Source: Sorghum bicolor
Lineage: Eukaryota > Streptophyta > Magnoliopsida > Poales > Poaceae
DNA length: 64,000 bases
Direction of reading: 5' to 3'
Assembly: GCF_000003195.3 (NCBI RefSeq)
Contig: NC_012870.2
Location: 4,332,501-4,396,500 of the forward strand
Shown here: positions 47,085 through 58,758 of the stretch, in pieces
Layout: each line of letters begins with the position of its first letter
Position numbering within the stretch: position 1 is the first letter of the stretch
Notes under the pieces: generated by a model
What the model was told of the DNA's origin: nothing
The model's database searches: none
Seen by the model: only the letters and a program-made list of their open reading frames with translations
Translations under genes and position numbers: made by a program

Positions 47085-47968
47085 ATGGGCAAGCACGGCA
47101 AGTGCAGCCACGACATCGAGGCGTGCTACCCGCCGGGGGCCGACGGCGGCATGTACCCGTACATGATGGAGAGCCCGCAGCTTCGGTGGGCCTTCATCCG
47201 CAAGGTGTACGCGATCGTCTGCCTGCAGCTGCTGCTCACGGTGGCCGTCGCCGCCGCGGTCAACCTCGTCGGCCCCATCGCCGACTTCTTCCTCTCCCGC
47301 ACCATTGGCGCCATCGCCGCCACCATCGCCGTCATCATCTTCCCCATCCTCGGTACGTCCGCACGTGCTTCTTTCTCGACTTTCTCTCGTACGTGTATGC
47401 ACATACTATACATAATGTTCATTCACATGGATCATCGGTCGACGTCGTTGCTCGATCGGTGTGCAATTTTTTTTTTTTTAAAAAAAATGCAGTGATGATT
47501 CCGATGATCATTTACCGGAAGCGGCACCCGGTGAACCTCGTGCTCCTGGCGCTCTTCACCGTCGGCATCAGCTTCGCCGTGGGGCTCAGCTGCCTGTCGG
47601 CGAAGGGCCCCGTCATACTGGAGGCGGTGGTGATCACCATGGTGGTGGTGCTGGGGCTCACCGCCTACACCTTCTGGGCGGCCAAGCAAGGCTACGACTT
47701 CGAGTTCCTGGGGCCATTCCTGGTGGCCGCCGTCCTCATCCTCATGCTCTTCGGCCTCGTGCGGATCCTCTTCCCGCTGGGGAAGACGGGGACCATGGTG
47801 TACGGCTGCATCGCCGCGCTCGTCTTCTCCGGCTTCATCATCTACGACACCGACAACCTCATCAAGCGCTACTCCTACGACGAGTACGTCAGCGCCGCCA
47901 TCGAGCTCTACCTCGACATCATCAACCTCTTCCAGGCCATACTCGCCATACTCGAAGGCGTCGACTGA
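47085..47968 (+). CDS. LIFEGUARD / Bax-inhibitor-1-like membrane protein, copy 2
   Basis: Two exons, 47085-47352 and 47493-47968, give 247 aa. The frame is open upstream to 46826, but homology begins at MGKHGKCSHDIEACYPPG and this ATG (agccATGGgc) has a good plant start context. MMESPQLRWAFIRKVY precedes about seven membrane segments. The conserved C-terminal core IIYDTDNLIKRYSYDEY (about 205-221) and YLDIINLF (229-236) is intact. It is a clear paralogue of the gene at 37905: same strand, same length class, and the first intron falls at the same codon and phase (after ..FP(F/I)(I/L)), but copy 2 lacks the two later introns. Expected role as for copy 1: ER or plasma-membrane cell-death suppressor, possibly calcium-handling. 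The short intron ends in a long T/A tract. Confidence 0.95.
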
Positions 47969-48542
47969 TAAGACGGCCGGCTGATGACTGAGCATATATA
48001 CATAGGATCGTACCATATGTAATCTAAGCTACCACTGCAACTTGCAGGGCAATCTGTAATGTAATCCATAGATAGAGTCGAGCGGCACCGCCATGATTGA
48101 ACATTACAACCAACGAAATATTGCCAATCCAATTCATTATATCACAGCGGCAGCAAAATGATCATGCAGGCAACACACAACTGAGGCCAATGCATTCATC
48201 ATCCTCAGAAATGTTCAACACAAACCAAACTTCCCAGGAACGAACTAAGTTCTGCTGGCAAAGTTTGCAAGACCATGGATGCATGTAGTAATTTTGGTTC
48301 ATTCATGAAATGGATTCGGATCATCTGATTGTCACACCCAAAGCCATAAATTGCAGGATTACAAGATGCCATGAGGCAATAGCTTCGGCATCACCAGACT
48401 TGCACTCTTTGAACTCCTCGTTGTATAAAAATAGGGGAAAAGAAGTTGCCAGGGTCAACTAGAAATTGCTCAATTTAACATCCATCTAACTGTTTCTAGT
48501 ATGCCATACACCCACTGGAATAAGCTCAACCTTTAAATGGTC
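47969..48542. other. Tail-to-tail intergenic region between LIFEGUARD copy 2 and the PITH gene
   Basis: Only 574 bp separates the two stop codons. The 3' UTRs of both genes probably fill or overlap in this region. No separate gene was seen. Confidence 0.5.
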
Positions 48543-51500
48543 TCAGTGCTCTTCTATCTTCTTCAAATCTTTCATATTTGTTGTGTCCACACTGCAAAAT
48601 AAACCAAGCAATTTAGATTTAGGAAAATGGTACACTTCCATCATATATGCACCTTTGAAGAGAAATTGAGAGTTTCTTCTCAACGCCTGTCAATGGATCC
48701 CCCTCCCCTTAAGCATGTTCCTATATGATTTGGTAAATTGATTGCCTTCATCTTTCAATTTTGGCTTAGCCAGCTACCAAATTCTAGAAGTTTCAGCTAC
48801 TTTTTCTGAGACAGGTAGTAAACGTAACCTGTGCAAATGAACAGAGAAATAGCAAAATACATAGCTGTGATCTATAACCAAAAGGTTCCACTTGCATATC
48901 ACGACGTATCCTATCAATCACTAAGCAGGTATCACCGATCAGCTTGAATTTCTATGGACAAGTGGACATCCTCGCAAACTTGATTAACTTTATTAGCTAA
49001 AAAAAAAAAGTTTCCAATTCTTGTTCACATTCCAAAATTGCAATTTCTCCTCCCCCAAATAATTAGTACTCCCTCCGTTCCAAATTATAAGTCATTCCAA
49101 AAATCTTGGAGAGTCAAAGCATTTTCAAGTTTGACCAAAAATATAGAGAGAAATATAAAGATTTATGTCATAAAATAGGAACACTATGAAAATATAACTA
49201 ACAAAGAATCTAATGATACTTGGTTGGTACCAAAAATGTTATTATTTTGCTATATAAATTTGGTCAAACTTGAAAAACTTTGACTCTCTAAGATTCTTGG
49301 AATGACTTATAATTTGGGACGGAGGGAGTACTATACTACTATTCCAGCTTGGATCTACTTCAGTGACTTTTACTTTAGACATTATCATCATTTTGTTATC
49401 TTCACACTACAAACCTTTATAATTCTAGCCCTTGCTAAAAAAAAGAAGTAGAACCAACCAAAACAGGAACAATCACTATGATAATAAGCATGTGAAAGAG
49501 AAACTAACGTTGTTCCATAAAGAGCAATCTTGTGAATTTTTGAGACATCACTTCCACTTTGGTTGTCCTCAATAAATATAGTCAGACTGAAAAAAAAAAC
49601 AGAAGGCCATTAAAAACAGCGATAATAAGAAACAAAAATGTGAGAAGAAAAACACATATATATCGTGGAAATGTGCATACCTGCGAACATTTTGGAACTT
49701 GACATACTTTAGCGGCAAAGGTTTATTCTGCAGGAAAGAAAGGCTGTGAGCAAAACAATAATGGCTGGGGTGACAAAAAATTGGATGGTCATCAACCATA
49801 TATAAGAGTAGGATGATAAGTCATACCTCTATCAAATGATCGGAGGATAGCTCGAGGGTGTCACTTGGTGGATAGTCATTGACATTGCTGCCATTTATAC
49901 ATAAATCTATGGTCAGGCACTCAGGCTGAATAGAAAAAGATAATGTGTTTTGATATGACCAAACTGCAAACAACTCCAGGCAGGGAGTAGAATACCTGAA
50001 ACCCATATGCTCTTTATTGGAGAAGAGTTTTATTGTTTTGGGGCCTGTGATGAAAAAAGGGCATTATTGTTTGATGAAAAAGAAGGGCAACCATAAAACT
50101 GCAGTGACAGAGCATCATGCAGTTCTCAACAAAGAAATTGCCAGAATATCATGCTAAATAGTGTTGCAATGGAAAACATCATTTTTAAAAGAAACAACCT
50201 TATAATTTGTGGAAATTCAAACTTTCAGGCAAAAAGAAGACTTGGTGGTGAGTTGGTAATGCATATTATGTTTTCAGTTAGGTCAAAAAAGGCGGCAATA
50301 AAATGAGAGAATTCCCAATTTAACAGTAGTATATGAGTGCTTCCTTTTATGGCCATGAAAGTTACAGCCTCCCTTATTTGATGTTGTGTCTAACTTTTAT
50401 TCTAAATAATACTAACGTTAACTTTTCCATCCAGAGTCTGATATGTGCCATGTGAAAAGATGGGATTGCACTTTTAGCCTGCAACATAGCAGGTAGCAGC
50501 CAGCACTGTGAAGGAGCTAGAGCAGAGCAGCTGGTGGAGCTGCAGGCAGCCTCGGCCATGCCAGAGTGTCCAGACAGCATGTTTGTCTCCCTGCACTGCA
50601 GTGCAGAGGCTACTCGAAGGCGCTCAGCTGTGGCAACATGGATGTCTCAAAGCAGAACTATGTCTAAAAAATCACCACCCCCTGTCGTGTGGGATACCTC
50701 AAAGCAGAGTGAGTCTCAGGCTTGGTGGACTGTTGGAATACTATTCATCTGAAATCAAATCCTCTCATACGAACTGAACTAGAAGTTATTCAAATTTCAT
50801 TCTTTTTCATCCTACAAAACTTTCATTCTTGTAAACTTGTTGAAATTCATCTAAACCTTGTGTGTCCATGTATTTATTTTGTATATCACGGAACATGTCA
50901 AATAAGGGAGGCTGAATTTTCTTTAGGTGTCATAGGGAATTGAAATTGTCTCCAATAAAATGACAGATTAACATTGGCAACACTAATGCAAGTATCAGAA
51001 ATCTAAACAAGCAAGCAACTTTGTTGTAAGTCTGAACACAAGGATAATTTTCAGCAGCAAAACTAACAATGCATTATGTGAAGGGGCCACCAATCAGGAC
51101 CAGATGTTTTAATTCATGAAATCACAACTGATGTTACATGATATCACAACAAGGATCCCTCACAGACCTAACATCAACCAGGAGATCTAGCTATCACTAT
51201 TGCATATAACTTATATGAAAGCAATACTCCTACCTAATTTGAACATATAAACTGTCAATTGGGCCAAATCTACTCGCAACGCACATAATCCAAACAGGGA
51301 GTTGCAAATCTTACCCTCTTCCTCGGGGCCTTTGAATAGCGCGGAATGCAGTTTGATCACCTGCATGAAGGGGATGTAGATCAGCAGCTGCTCGTCCGAA
51401 TCGCTGGCGAGGTACAACCCCTCGTCGTCCCGCAAACTCTGCAACCACCAAACAATCACCACAACGCAATCGCCATTAGAGTTCGCAGCAGAGCCACGAG

Positions 51501-51842
51501 CGATCAGGAAGTCACCACCGACGAAACCCTAGATAAAGTTCCCGAAAAAAAAGGAAAACCAAACGATCCGCCCCCACCAAAATCACGCGAAGAACAGAAT
51601 CTAAAATCCGTTGGAGGAGGGGGCTAGTCCAGCTAGGGTTTGGGTCGGGAGGACGCGGCGCCTACCTGCTTGAGCGCGTTGACGATGCTATGGGACGAGT
51701 CCTGGTTGAGGCACTCGACGCCGGTCCAGTCGATGAAGTCGATCAGATCCACCTGCCCGCGCGGCACCTGCACGGTCGCGGCCGGGGCGGGGGCCGGGGT
51801 GGCCGCGGCGGCGGCGGCGGCGGCGGTGCTGTCGGCAGCCAT
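48543..51842 (-). CDS. PITH-domain protein (PITHD1-like)
   Basis: Seven exons on the minus strand: 51842-51666, 51438-51315, 50044-49996, 49887-49827, 49727-49681, 49586-49509 and 48591-48543. They sum to 585 bp, 194 aa, all GT-AG and in phase. The N-terminus has an Ala/Pro-rich tract ([17 protein letters not shown]). The PITH core follows: [107 protein letters not shown], ending [12 protein letters not shown] is a beta-jelly-roll domain first seen at the C-terminus of thioredoxin-like TXNL1 and linked to proteasome association. Here it stands alone without a thioredoxin domain, as in PITHD1. The plant function is unknown. Confidence 0.95.
49069..49328. mobile_element. Stowaway MITE in a PITH gene intron
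   Basis: Canonical ends CTCCCTCCGTTCCAAATTAT and its complement at 49309-49328, with TA at 49067-49068 and 49329-49330. It lies between coding exons 6 and 7. The arms are inverted repeats well beyond the termini (aagtcattccaa / ttggaatgactt). Confidence 0.93.
50365..50914. mobile_element. 550-bp inverted-repeat element in a PITH gene intron
   Basis: A perfect 17-bp inverted repeat, CAGCCTCCCTTATTTGA (50365-50381 and its complement 50898-50914), bounds the unit. It continues imperfectly inwards (tgttgtgtc / catgttccgtg). The interior has a GC-richer segment at 50500-50700 unlike the flanks. Target duplication is unclear (flanks gtta and aatt). No transposase. The superfamily is not assigned. 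Confidence 0.65.
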
Positions 51843-52898
51843 GGCTTGGGTTGGCTTCCGGAAGCTTCTAGAAGGGCGAGGCTGATAAGACGGAGAGGGA
51901 GGGGAGCTGGCGTCCTGGCTCGAGAGGTGCTTTTGCGTGCGCCGGTGCGCGCGTGCCGGGAGGTGAACGAGCGAATCCGAGTCGTGACTCGTGAGGTGAC
52001 TTGCTACTCGAGTTGCGGCAGCGGGGAGATATCTTCCATGACGCGCGGTGCGGTCGAGCCGAACACATCAGGGCGGGGTCCAAAGCAAAACTTGTCGGTG
52101 TCACATTCCAACTCCAAGAAAACTGTGTGCTAAAATTTGTCTCCCTTATTCCCAAAATACTCCCTCCCTTGAACTCAAAAAAAAAAAACTCCCTCCCTTA
52201 TGCTAAAACTGTATTACTCCCTAGGTCCACTGAAGAATACAATTCTTGTTCTGTCAAAAAATTAAATGCTTTCAAATTTAGTAGAAAAACATTGACATTT
52301 ATATTACAAAATAAATATCATTAAATTCATTATAAGATATATTTTGTAATAAATCAATTTGGAGATACATATATGAATACGATTCATTTTAAACTTGATC
52401 AAACATAAACTACTATAATAGACATGAATACCATAGTTATATTCTTTAAGTGGCAGAGGTTGTTTTGGGGAGGTAGGCAAGCTAGGTGGTGGGAATGGTG
52501 TCCGAGCGGCTTTTAGAGCCCTGATGGTGGTAGAGGCAGCTTGGTCAGCTCGAGACAGTGGCGTTATGATCATTCTCACTGGAGTTGGAGAAGAAAGCAG
52601 CGAGAGGAGGGAGGGGGAAGAGAAAGAGAGGCTGCTGTGAGCACGGTAGGGTCTCGCCGAAGCAAGCCACGGCGATGGGCAGCGGAAAATCCAAAATTCA
52701 GGCATTTGGATTATAGCAATTCCCATAATTTTTTTTTGTCATGTTTGGTTCATGAACTGCCAGACAGTGATCCCAACCGTTTGAATTGGCGACCTAGGGA
52801 CACTACGTGGTCCCAAACGTTTGAAATTGACGGCCTGGGAAACTGCCTGGTTCCGACCTTTTGAAGCATAACCAAACATGTTCAATTAAGGCTGATAC
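51843..52898. other. Upstream of the PITH gene; repeats, no gene seen
   Basis: The first 150 bp is a GC-rich promoter/5' UTR. 52150-52250 holds Stowaway-like ends (actccctccc). Near 52740-52860, similar phrases (gtttgaattggcgacc, gtttgaaattgacggcc) are repeated. Nothing coding was recognised. Confidence 0.45.
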
Positions 52899-53306
52899 TG
52901 TGGGGGTATAAACCCCTATACCCTCATGGGCCTATATGGGCCGCACCATCAGAGGTGGCTCGGCCCACAGGATGAAGACGTGCGGCGCACGACTGGTCGG
53001 CGTGCACCGTAAGGCTACAAGATTTTGTACCAAATAGGATACTTTACTTGTAACTCTGTCCCTTCACGATATATAAGGAGGGGCAGGGGTCCCCTAGAGG
53101 ACAGATCATACATACGATTCTCTCAACACAAATCAATACAACCAGACGCAGGACGTAGGTATTACGCCAACTCGGCGGCCGAACCTGGATAAAAAGCTTG
53201 TCCGAGTCTTGCGTCACCATCGAGTTCGTAGTTTGCGCACCGTCTACCGATAAACTACTACCGTGGGTATACCCCAAGGTAGACTGCCGACCAGCTTTCG
53301 TCGACA
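52899..53306 (+). repeat. Left LTR
   Basis: 408 bp. A TATA box (TATATAAGG) lies at 53070-53078. TG at the start and CA at the end. Confidence 0.95.
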
Positions 53307-54199
53307 GTGGCGCGCCAGGTAGGGGGTGTGCGTGCAACTTTCCCGACGAACGAGATGGTCATTATCCCCGACTTTGTGGCCATGGCGGGCGACTTCACGT
53401 TCACCGTCAGCTTCAACAGCTTCACCGCCACGACCACGGAGGAGGTGTAGATCCGATCTGCGCCAATCACTTCTTCATCGACGTCGGCGGCGGCTTCAAC
53501 CACGCTGGCTACGACTCCAACTACTCCAGCAACGTCTCCGACCACGCCGACAACGCGTCACCCGCTTCTCTGCTACAAAGGGAGGCAGATCGACGACACC
53601 GACCTGCTCAGGCTATCGACCAAGTTGTGTGGCCTACTTGCTCTGACCACGAGTCGCAATAATAATCGCCGCGAAGAACGGCGCTACGACAGCCGCGACC
53701 ACCATCACGACAACAAGTCAAGCAACTCTCCCGACCAGACTTTCGTCCAAAGATAAGCACAATTCTAATATTTTATTTATTTTTGGCATAATATTTTTAA
53801 GATTATTATTCTTCAAAACAACTTTTTTAGCCGACTAGTTTTTTCTCCTACACGAGCTTTCCAGAGCCGGTACTGTCTCCGACTCCTCCCTACACGTGCA
53901 CGAGATCCGCCCTCTGCGTTCCGGGTGGTCGGCAGTAGCTCTCTGACGTGGCTGACAATCCTACGCGTGCCTAGGTTCCGCACCTCATGCTGATTGTTGG
54001 CTAGACCAGAGCTGGTACAAGCTCTAGGATGAATTAACTACTCGTGCTAATTTTATAACAAAAAATCTAAAACTTATCTTAGTACTGATTTTTTATCTAA
54101 AGGTTATTTATACATCATGTACTACCAATTCTTTATATTTACTTTTTAGGAGTTTGGCCCAGTCGACAAGCTACGCTTGGAGACTCGTCGACTATTCCC

Positions 54200-54560
54200 T
54201 ACGCTGTGTCCGGGGACTGCTCCGACCACCGAGCACGTTTACGTTTCCAACCACGCTCGGGGACTTGTCGACTACTCTCTATGTTGTGCTCGAAGATTGT
54301 GCCGACCACCGAGCACGTTTACGTTCCCAACCACGCTCAGGGACTTGTCCACCGGTCTCTACGCCGTGCTCGGGGACTGTGCCGACCACCGAGCACTATA
54401 CGCTCGGGGACTGTTCGACCAGCTCACCAATTTGAGAGTTTTGGGACTGTACCGACCACCGAGCACTATACGCTCGGGGACTGGTCGACCAGCCCACCAA
54501 TTTGAGAATTCGGGGACTGTACCGACCACCGAGCGTTATATGCTCGGGGACTGGTCGATT
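54200..54560 (+). repeat. Tandem repeats in the LTR element interior
   Basis: At least five diverged units of 60-100 bp share ccgaccaccgagc and ctcggggact. They give the appearance of repeated Pro/Ser/Thr-rich frames on the plus strand, which are not considered genes. Confidence 0.8.
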
Positions 54561-55061
54561 AGTCTATTCAATTGCAGACGGACTGGTAAATTCAATTTTT
54601 TAGACCTTGCTACAAGGCTCATACTTCGCCTTCCAGCAAGCTCGGGGACTACATCGGTACGATGCATCTGGCGATGCATCTCAGTTTCAGAATTTCTTTG
54701 AGGACTTTTCTTTTGACCCTGGCACCACGTGCCTACGTCACCTACTACCAGGCTCGGGGACTAAGTGGGCACACTTCACCTTGCGGTGAATATGCTTGCT
54801 TTTTGAAAGACTATACTTTTCAGAAAAGTAAAGTGGGCACACTTCACCAGGAAAGAAATCTTTTTTGATTGAGAGCAACATGTATTCTTCGAACAACCTG
54901 CTTCTTCGATGTCAATGTTGATCAACTGTCTTTTGAGTTGGTCAAAATACCGTTGCAACTGTTTGAGCGACTTTCCTGCTTATTGAAGACGTCAAGCCTC
55001 ACTGATCGAAGAAGCTCAAGACGGCGTGTTACATCACAATACATGGTGCTCGGGGACTAGC

Positions 55062-55469
55062 TGTGGGGGTATAAACCCCTATACCCTCATGGGCCTATAT
55101 GGGCCGCACCATCAGAGGTGGCTCGGCCCACAGGATGAAGACGTGCGGCGCACGACTGGTCGGCGTGCACCGCAAGGCTACAAGATTTTGTACCAAATAG
55201 GATACTTTACTTGTAACTCTGTCCCTTCACGATATATAAGGAGGGGCAGGGGTCCCCTAGAGGACAGATTATACATACGATTCTCTCAACACAAATCAAT
55301 ACAACCAGACGCAGGACGTAGGTATTACGCCAACTCGGCGGCCGAACCTGGATAAAAAGCTTGTCCGAGTCTTGCGTCACCATCGAGTTCGTAGTTTGCG
55401 CACCGTCTACCGATAAACTACTACCGTGGGTATACCCCAAGGTAGACTGCCGACCAGCTTTCGTCGACA
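55062..55469 (+). repeat. Right LTR
   Basis: 408 bp; it differs from the left LTR at about two sites (cgcaaggc for cgtaaggc, and agattatac for agatcatac). A purine-rich gctcggggactag precedes it as a possible polypurine tract. Confidence 0.95.
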
Positions 55470-55619
55470 GATACCAAGACAAAAGAGTCGATGGATTCAA
55501 TCGAATGCTTACAACGATACTGATGTTATAGATCAAAATCCAACAGTTTGACAATGATCTTGATGTTATAGTTCATAGATGGGCAACAGTTTCGAGGTCT
55601 CATGGCAACTTAACATGTA

Positions 55620-55762
55620 CTCCCTCCATTCTAAATTATAAATTGTTTTGACTTTTTTGATACATAGAATTTGATATGTATCTAGACATATGTTATATCT
55701 AGATGCATAGCAAAATAGATATACCCGAAAAGTCGAAACGACTTAATTTGAAATGGAGGGAG
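55620..55762. mobile_element. Short Stowaway MITE
   Basis: Ends CTCCCTCCATTCTAAATTAT and its complement (aatttgaaatggagggag), flanked by TA at 55618-55619 and 55763-55764. 143 bp. Confidence 0.9.
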
Positions 55763-56350
55763 TACAACTTACCAACAGACACGCCACATACAGTTACATG
55801 GAGACGGGAGTACGGAACGACATCACTTGAAACCACCACCATCAATCAAGGGAAACCCACAAGCACAACTAACTAGAACTGAAGTCTGATGCTCAGATTC
55901 TAGTAATGACTTTGCTGTGGGCTTCACAAAGGAGGATTGACAGCCTTACATCCAGGGTTTTTTAAACATCCAGAGTTGCCGCAGCCAACGGGGAGGATTA
56001 TGAGTGGTTCTGCGATATATCATGAAACCAGGCATCCCGTGTTGAGCTGAAAAGGTACTGAAAGATAACATGTAAGCTATAAAAATATGAGGGCACAAAT
56101 GCAGACAGAACCAAACAAAAAACAAAATGCACAATTGTAGAATAAATTAATGAGATGGGATAATTATAAGTATAAAGGTGCAAACTTGGAGGCTAAGTTG
56201 AGCTTAGAGGTTTCAACTTATGGTGGCAGTCTTCATTTTCACATTCAGCCTTGCTGAATCTTATGTTTTTCTATGTCATCTCCTTTTTATCAGCTCAGTA
56301 TTAACTGATATCAAGCCTGTCAAGAAAACACAGTACCTTTTTATTTCAGG
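55763..56350. other. Intergenic, possible 3' region of the PPR gene
   Basis: No coding gene was seen. Minus-strand open frames are short. This may have been continuous with 58288-58758 before the LINE inserted. Confidence 0.35.
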
Positions 56351-56366
56351 AGTAATTTGTTGTCAT
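56351..56366. repeat. Target site duplication of the LINE, left copy
   Basis: AGTAATTTGTTGTCAT, identical to 58272-58287. Confidence 0.93.
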
Positions 56367-58271
56367 TTTTTTTTCAACACGGGAACTACCCATTTCCATT
56401 ATGAAGAACGAAAATACAAAGCAAGTAGCATAGTTTTACAGATAAGGCAGATAACCAGAAACCGAAGAAAAAAACCAGAACTGGACCGCTAACGAAAGTC
56501 ACCCAAACAAAGAACATCGCCAGCAGTCTTAGTGGAGCCTACCAAAAGACCTCCCAAAAAAAACTATTCCGGTTTTAAACGATCTTCACCAGATCACCTT
56601 GCAGCAAGACTAAAACAAGTCCAAAAGGACCCCCCTAGCTCAAAACCTACAAACGGGAAAACACAAGAACACTCCTCAGTCTTCCGTTTTTGCATCTTCA
56701 CCATGGTCAGGTCTTCCATCATCTTGTAACAGCAATTGATTCACCTGTCTTGCGGTTTGTGTAGCTAAGATTTCCTTGGCAACCCTGAGTAAAGTATTGG
56801 CTCCTTCCACCAGCTGTTCCTGTTCCAGTTCTGCAAATAATCCTGCCCAAAATTTCATCAAAGCACAAGCATGACATATGATCTCAAGAGGACTTTTGAT
56901 TAATTTCTTGTCAAAAACAGCTCTATTCCTACACTTCCAAATTGCCCAACAAATGGCAGCTATTCCCCAGGCATGATACTTCTCACCAAAAAAGAACCAT
57001 TTATCACACCACAACCAGCACTGTTGAAAATTTGTTGGAACATTTGATGCGTTCAAACACTTAGCTATAACTGACCAAATTATTTTAGCAACAGGGCATT
57101 GAAAAAACAAGTGAGAAATGGTCTCAACATTATTACAAAAAATACAACTGGGATCACCCTGCCATTTTCTCTTCATTAGATTGTCTTTAGTCAGAATAGA
57201 ATCATTAGCAATTAGCCATAGAAAAATCTTAATTTTCTCAGGTATTTTTCCCTTCCAAATCTTTTTATAGTATATCCCACTAGAAAAATTAGACAGAGCA
57301 TTGTATATGGATTTAACATTAAAAGTCCCTCTTTTCCCTAAAGTCCAAATAACAGAATCATCAATAGAACTTAACCTGAAATTAGCAGCATCTCTCCAAA
57401 TATTCTCCCAAGCCACTCTCAACTCCCCAAATAACCATCTTCTGAAAGAAATTTGGCCACCCCCCACAGCTTGTGCTACACTTATATTCTTGTTTTCACA
57501 CAGCTCGAACAAGACAGGAGCAATCACAGCAATGGGTTCGTTATATAACCAGGGATCAAGCCAAAATCTAGTTAAGCATCCATTCTCAACTGATATACCC
57601 CTCCCCTGTAAATAAATGTTCTTTACTTTAAGCAAATCATTCCACATAGGAGAGTCATACAGCCTATGATTCACATCATGAATTGTTTGCTGTTTCATGT
57701 ATTTTATTTTAACAATCTGCTGCCATAACCCATCTTCTTTTTCTAACTTCCACCACCATTTGCATAATAAACTTATATTCATGTTTCTCAAATCTTTAAT
57801 TCCCAGCCCTCCATTCTTTTTACTCCTACAAATGATTTCCCATTTAACAAGATGATACTTCTTTTTTGTCCCACCTCCTTGCCAAAAGAACTTTCTTCTT
57901 ATTTTATCTAGATTCTTCACAGTAGTTTTAGGTAGAAGGTAAACCGACATATGATACATGGGAGAATTATTCAGACTTGCTGTAATAAGCGTTGATCTGC
58001 CAGCAATCGACAGTGACCCTCCTTTCCAAACATCCAGCCTTTTACACCCTTTTTCAATTAAAGGTAACCAATCAATAACTTTCAATCTACTCGGGCTAAC
58101 TGGCACCCCCAAGTATTTAATAGGAAACAGACTCATCTGACAGTTAAAAATCTCAGCATATCTTACTCCCAAATTTGCTTCATCATTGATCATATAAACT
58201 TCACTTTTATTAAAATTGATTTTCAAACCAGCCAGCATTTCAAACAGGTACAACAACAATTTAATATTCAT
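56367..58271 (-). mobile_element. 5'-truncated LINE with an intact 531-codon reading frame
   Basis: On the minus strand the frame 58271-56676 is uninterrupted for 531 codons. It starts within the reverse transcriptase (MNIKLLLYLFEMLAGLKINF, then KYLGVPVSPSRL, the thumb region). It continues through FFWQGGG and WKLEKEDGLW, and ends with the zinc-binding segment (IWKGKIPEKIKIFLWL, CIFC, HLFFQCP) and an ICWAIWKCRNRAVF tail. The endonuclease and RT catalytic YxDD core are missing, as expected of 5' truncation during target-primed reverse transcription. A poly(A) (poly(T) on plus) at 56364-56374 and the 16-bp duplication define both ends. The frame probably ends shortly before the 3' UTR and is not expressed as a functional enzyme. 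Confidence 0.93.
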
Positions 58272-58287
58272 AGTAATTTGTTGTCAT
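58272..58287. repeat. Target site duplication of the LINE, right copy
   Basis: AGTAATTTGTTGTCAT, abutting the truncated 5' end of the LINE. Confidence 0.93.
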
Positions 58288-58758
58288 GTATTACTGTTTT
58301 AGATTTTAAACACCCCAATCTGTTAGTAGAGGCCTAGCTGGTGGATTTGTTTTGTGGTGTTGGTTTAGTTCCACATTGGGTTCAGAATAGTCACAAATAA
58401 TAGCACAGAATTCAGGCAAGGAACTAAAGTACAATTTAACTCATTAAGTCATCACATAGACTATTATTAATAGCAAATAATGTGTTTTTCTCAGAAATGG
58501 CACAATAATGTCTGAAAAGTACACGATGTTATCCAGAAAGTAATTTGCCGTGTTCATCTTCTTTGCTGAAGGTCTATCAACTATGTACAACCCTCTTATC
58601 TTTTCTGCTACAGGTTTTTCTACTTTTCTAGATTCTTCTACCAGTATTCATTATTGACAGTGTTTCATGAGAATTTTACCTGGAAAAACTGTAGCACTGA
58701 AATGTCAGCACCGGTATATCATTTCCCTATCATAGTACACAAAAACATGTTTCAAACC
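58288..58758. other. Probable 3' UTR / downstream region of the PPR gene
   Basis: AT-rich, no coding frame of interest. The minus-strand PPR gene ends at its right edge. Confidence 0.45.

Larger units (their letters stand above)
52899..55469 (+). mobile_element. Complete non-autonomous LTR retrotransposon, recent insertion
   Basis: Two 408-bp LTRs (52899-53306 and 55062-55469) begin TGTGGGGGTATA and end CGTCGACA. By eye they differ at only two positions. The 5-bp target duplication GATAC is perfect (52894-52898 and 55470-55474). Just inside the left LTR is gtggcgcgccaggtaggggg, a leader found in several grass Gypsy-type elements and the likely primer-binding site. The 1.75-kb interior has only a 31-codon ORF (53355-53450) and a cluster of ctcggggactg / ccgaccaccgagcac repeats (54180-54560). 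No gag-pol domains, so it would depend on a relative's enzymes. Gypsy affinity is inferred. Confidence 0.93.

Noticed and set aside
54154..54701. Repetitive open frames of up to 174 codons
   Set aside because: They are produced by the ctcggggact tandem repeats inside the non-autonomous LTR element.
58269..58271. Treating the 531-codon LINE frame as a genuine host gene with this start codon
   Set aside because: The ATG sits at the truncation junction next to the target duplication. It is an internal methionine of LINE ORF2.
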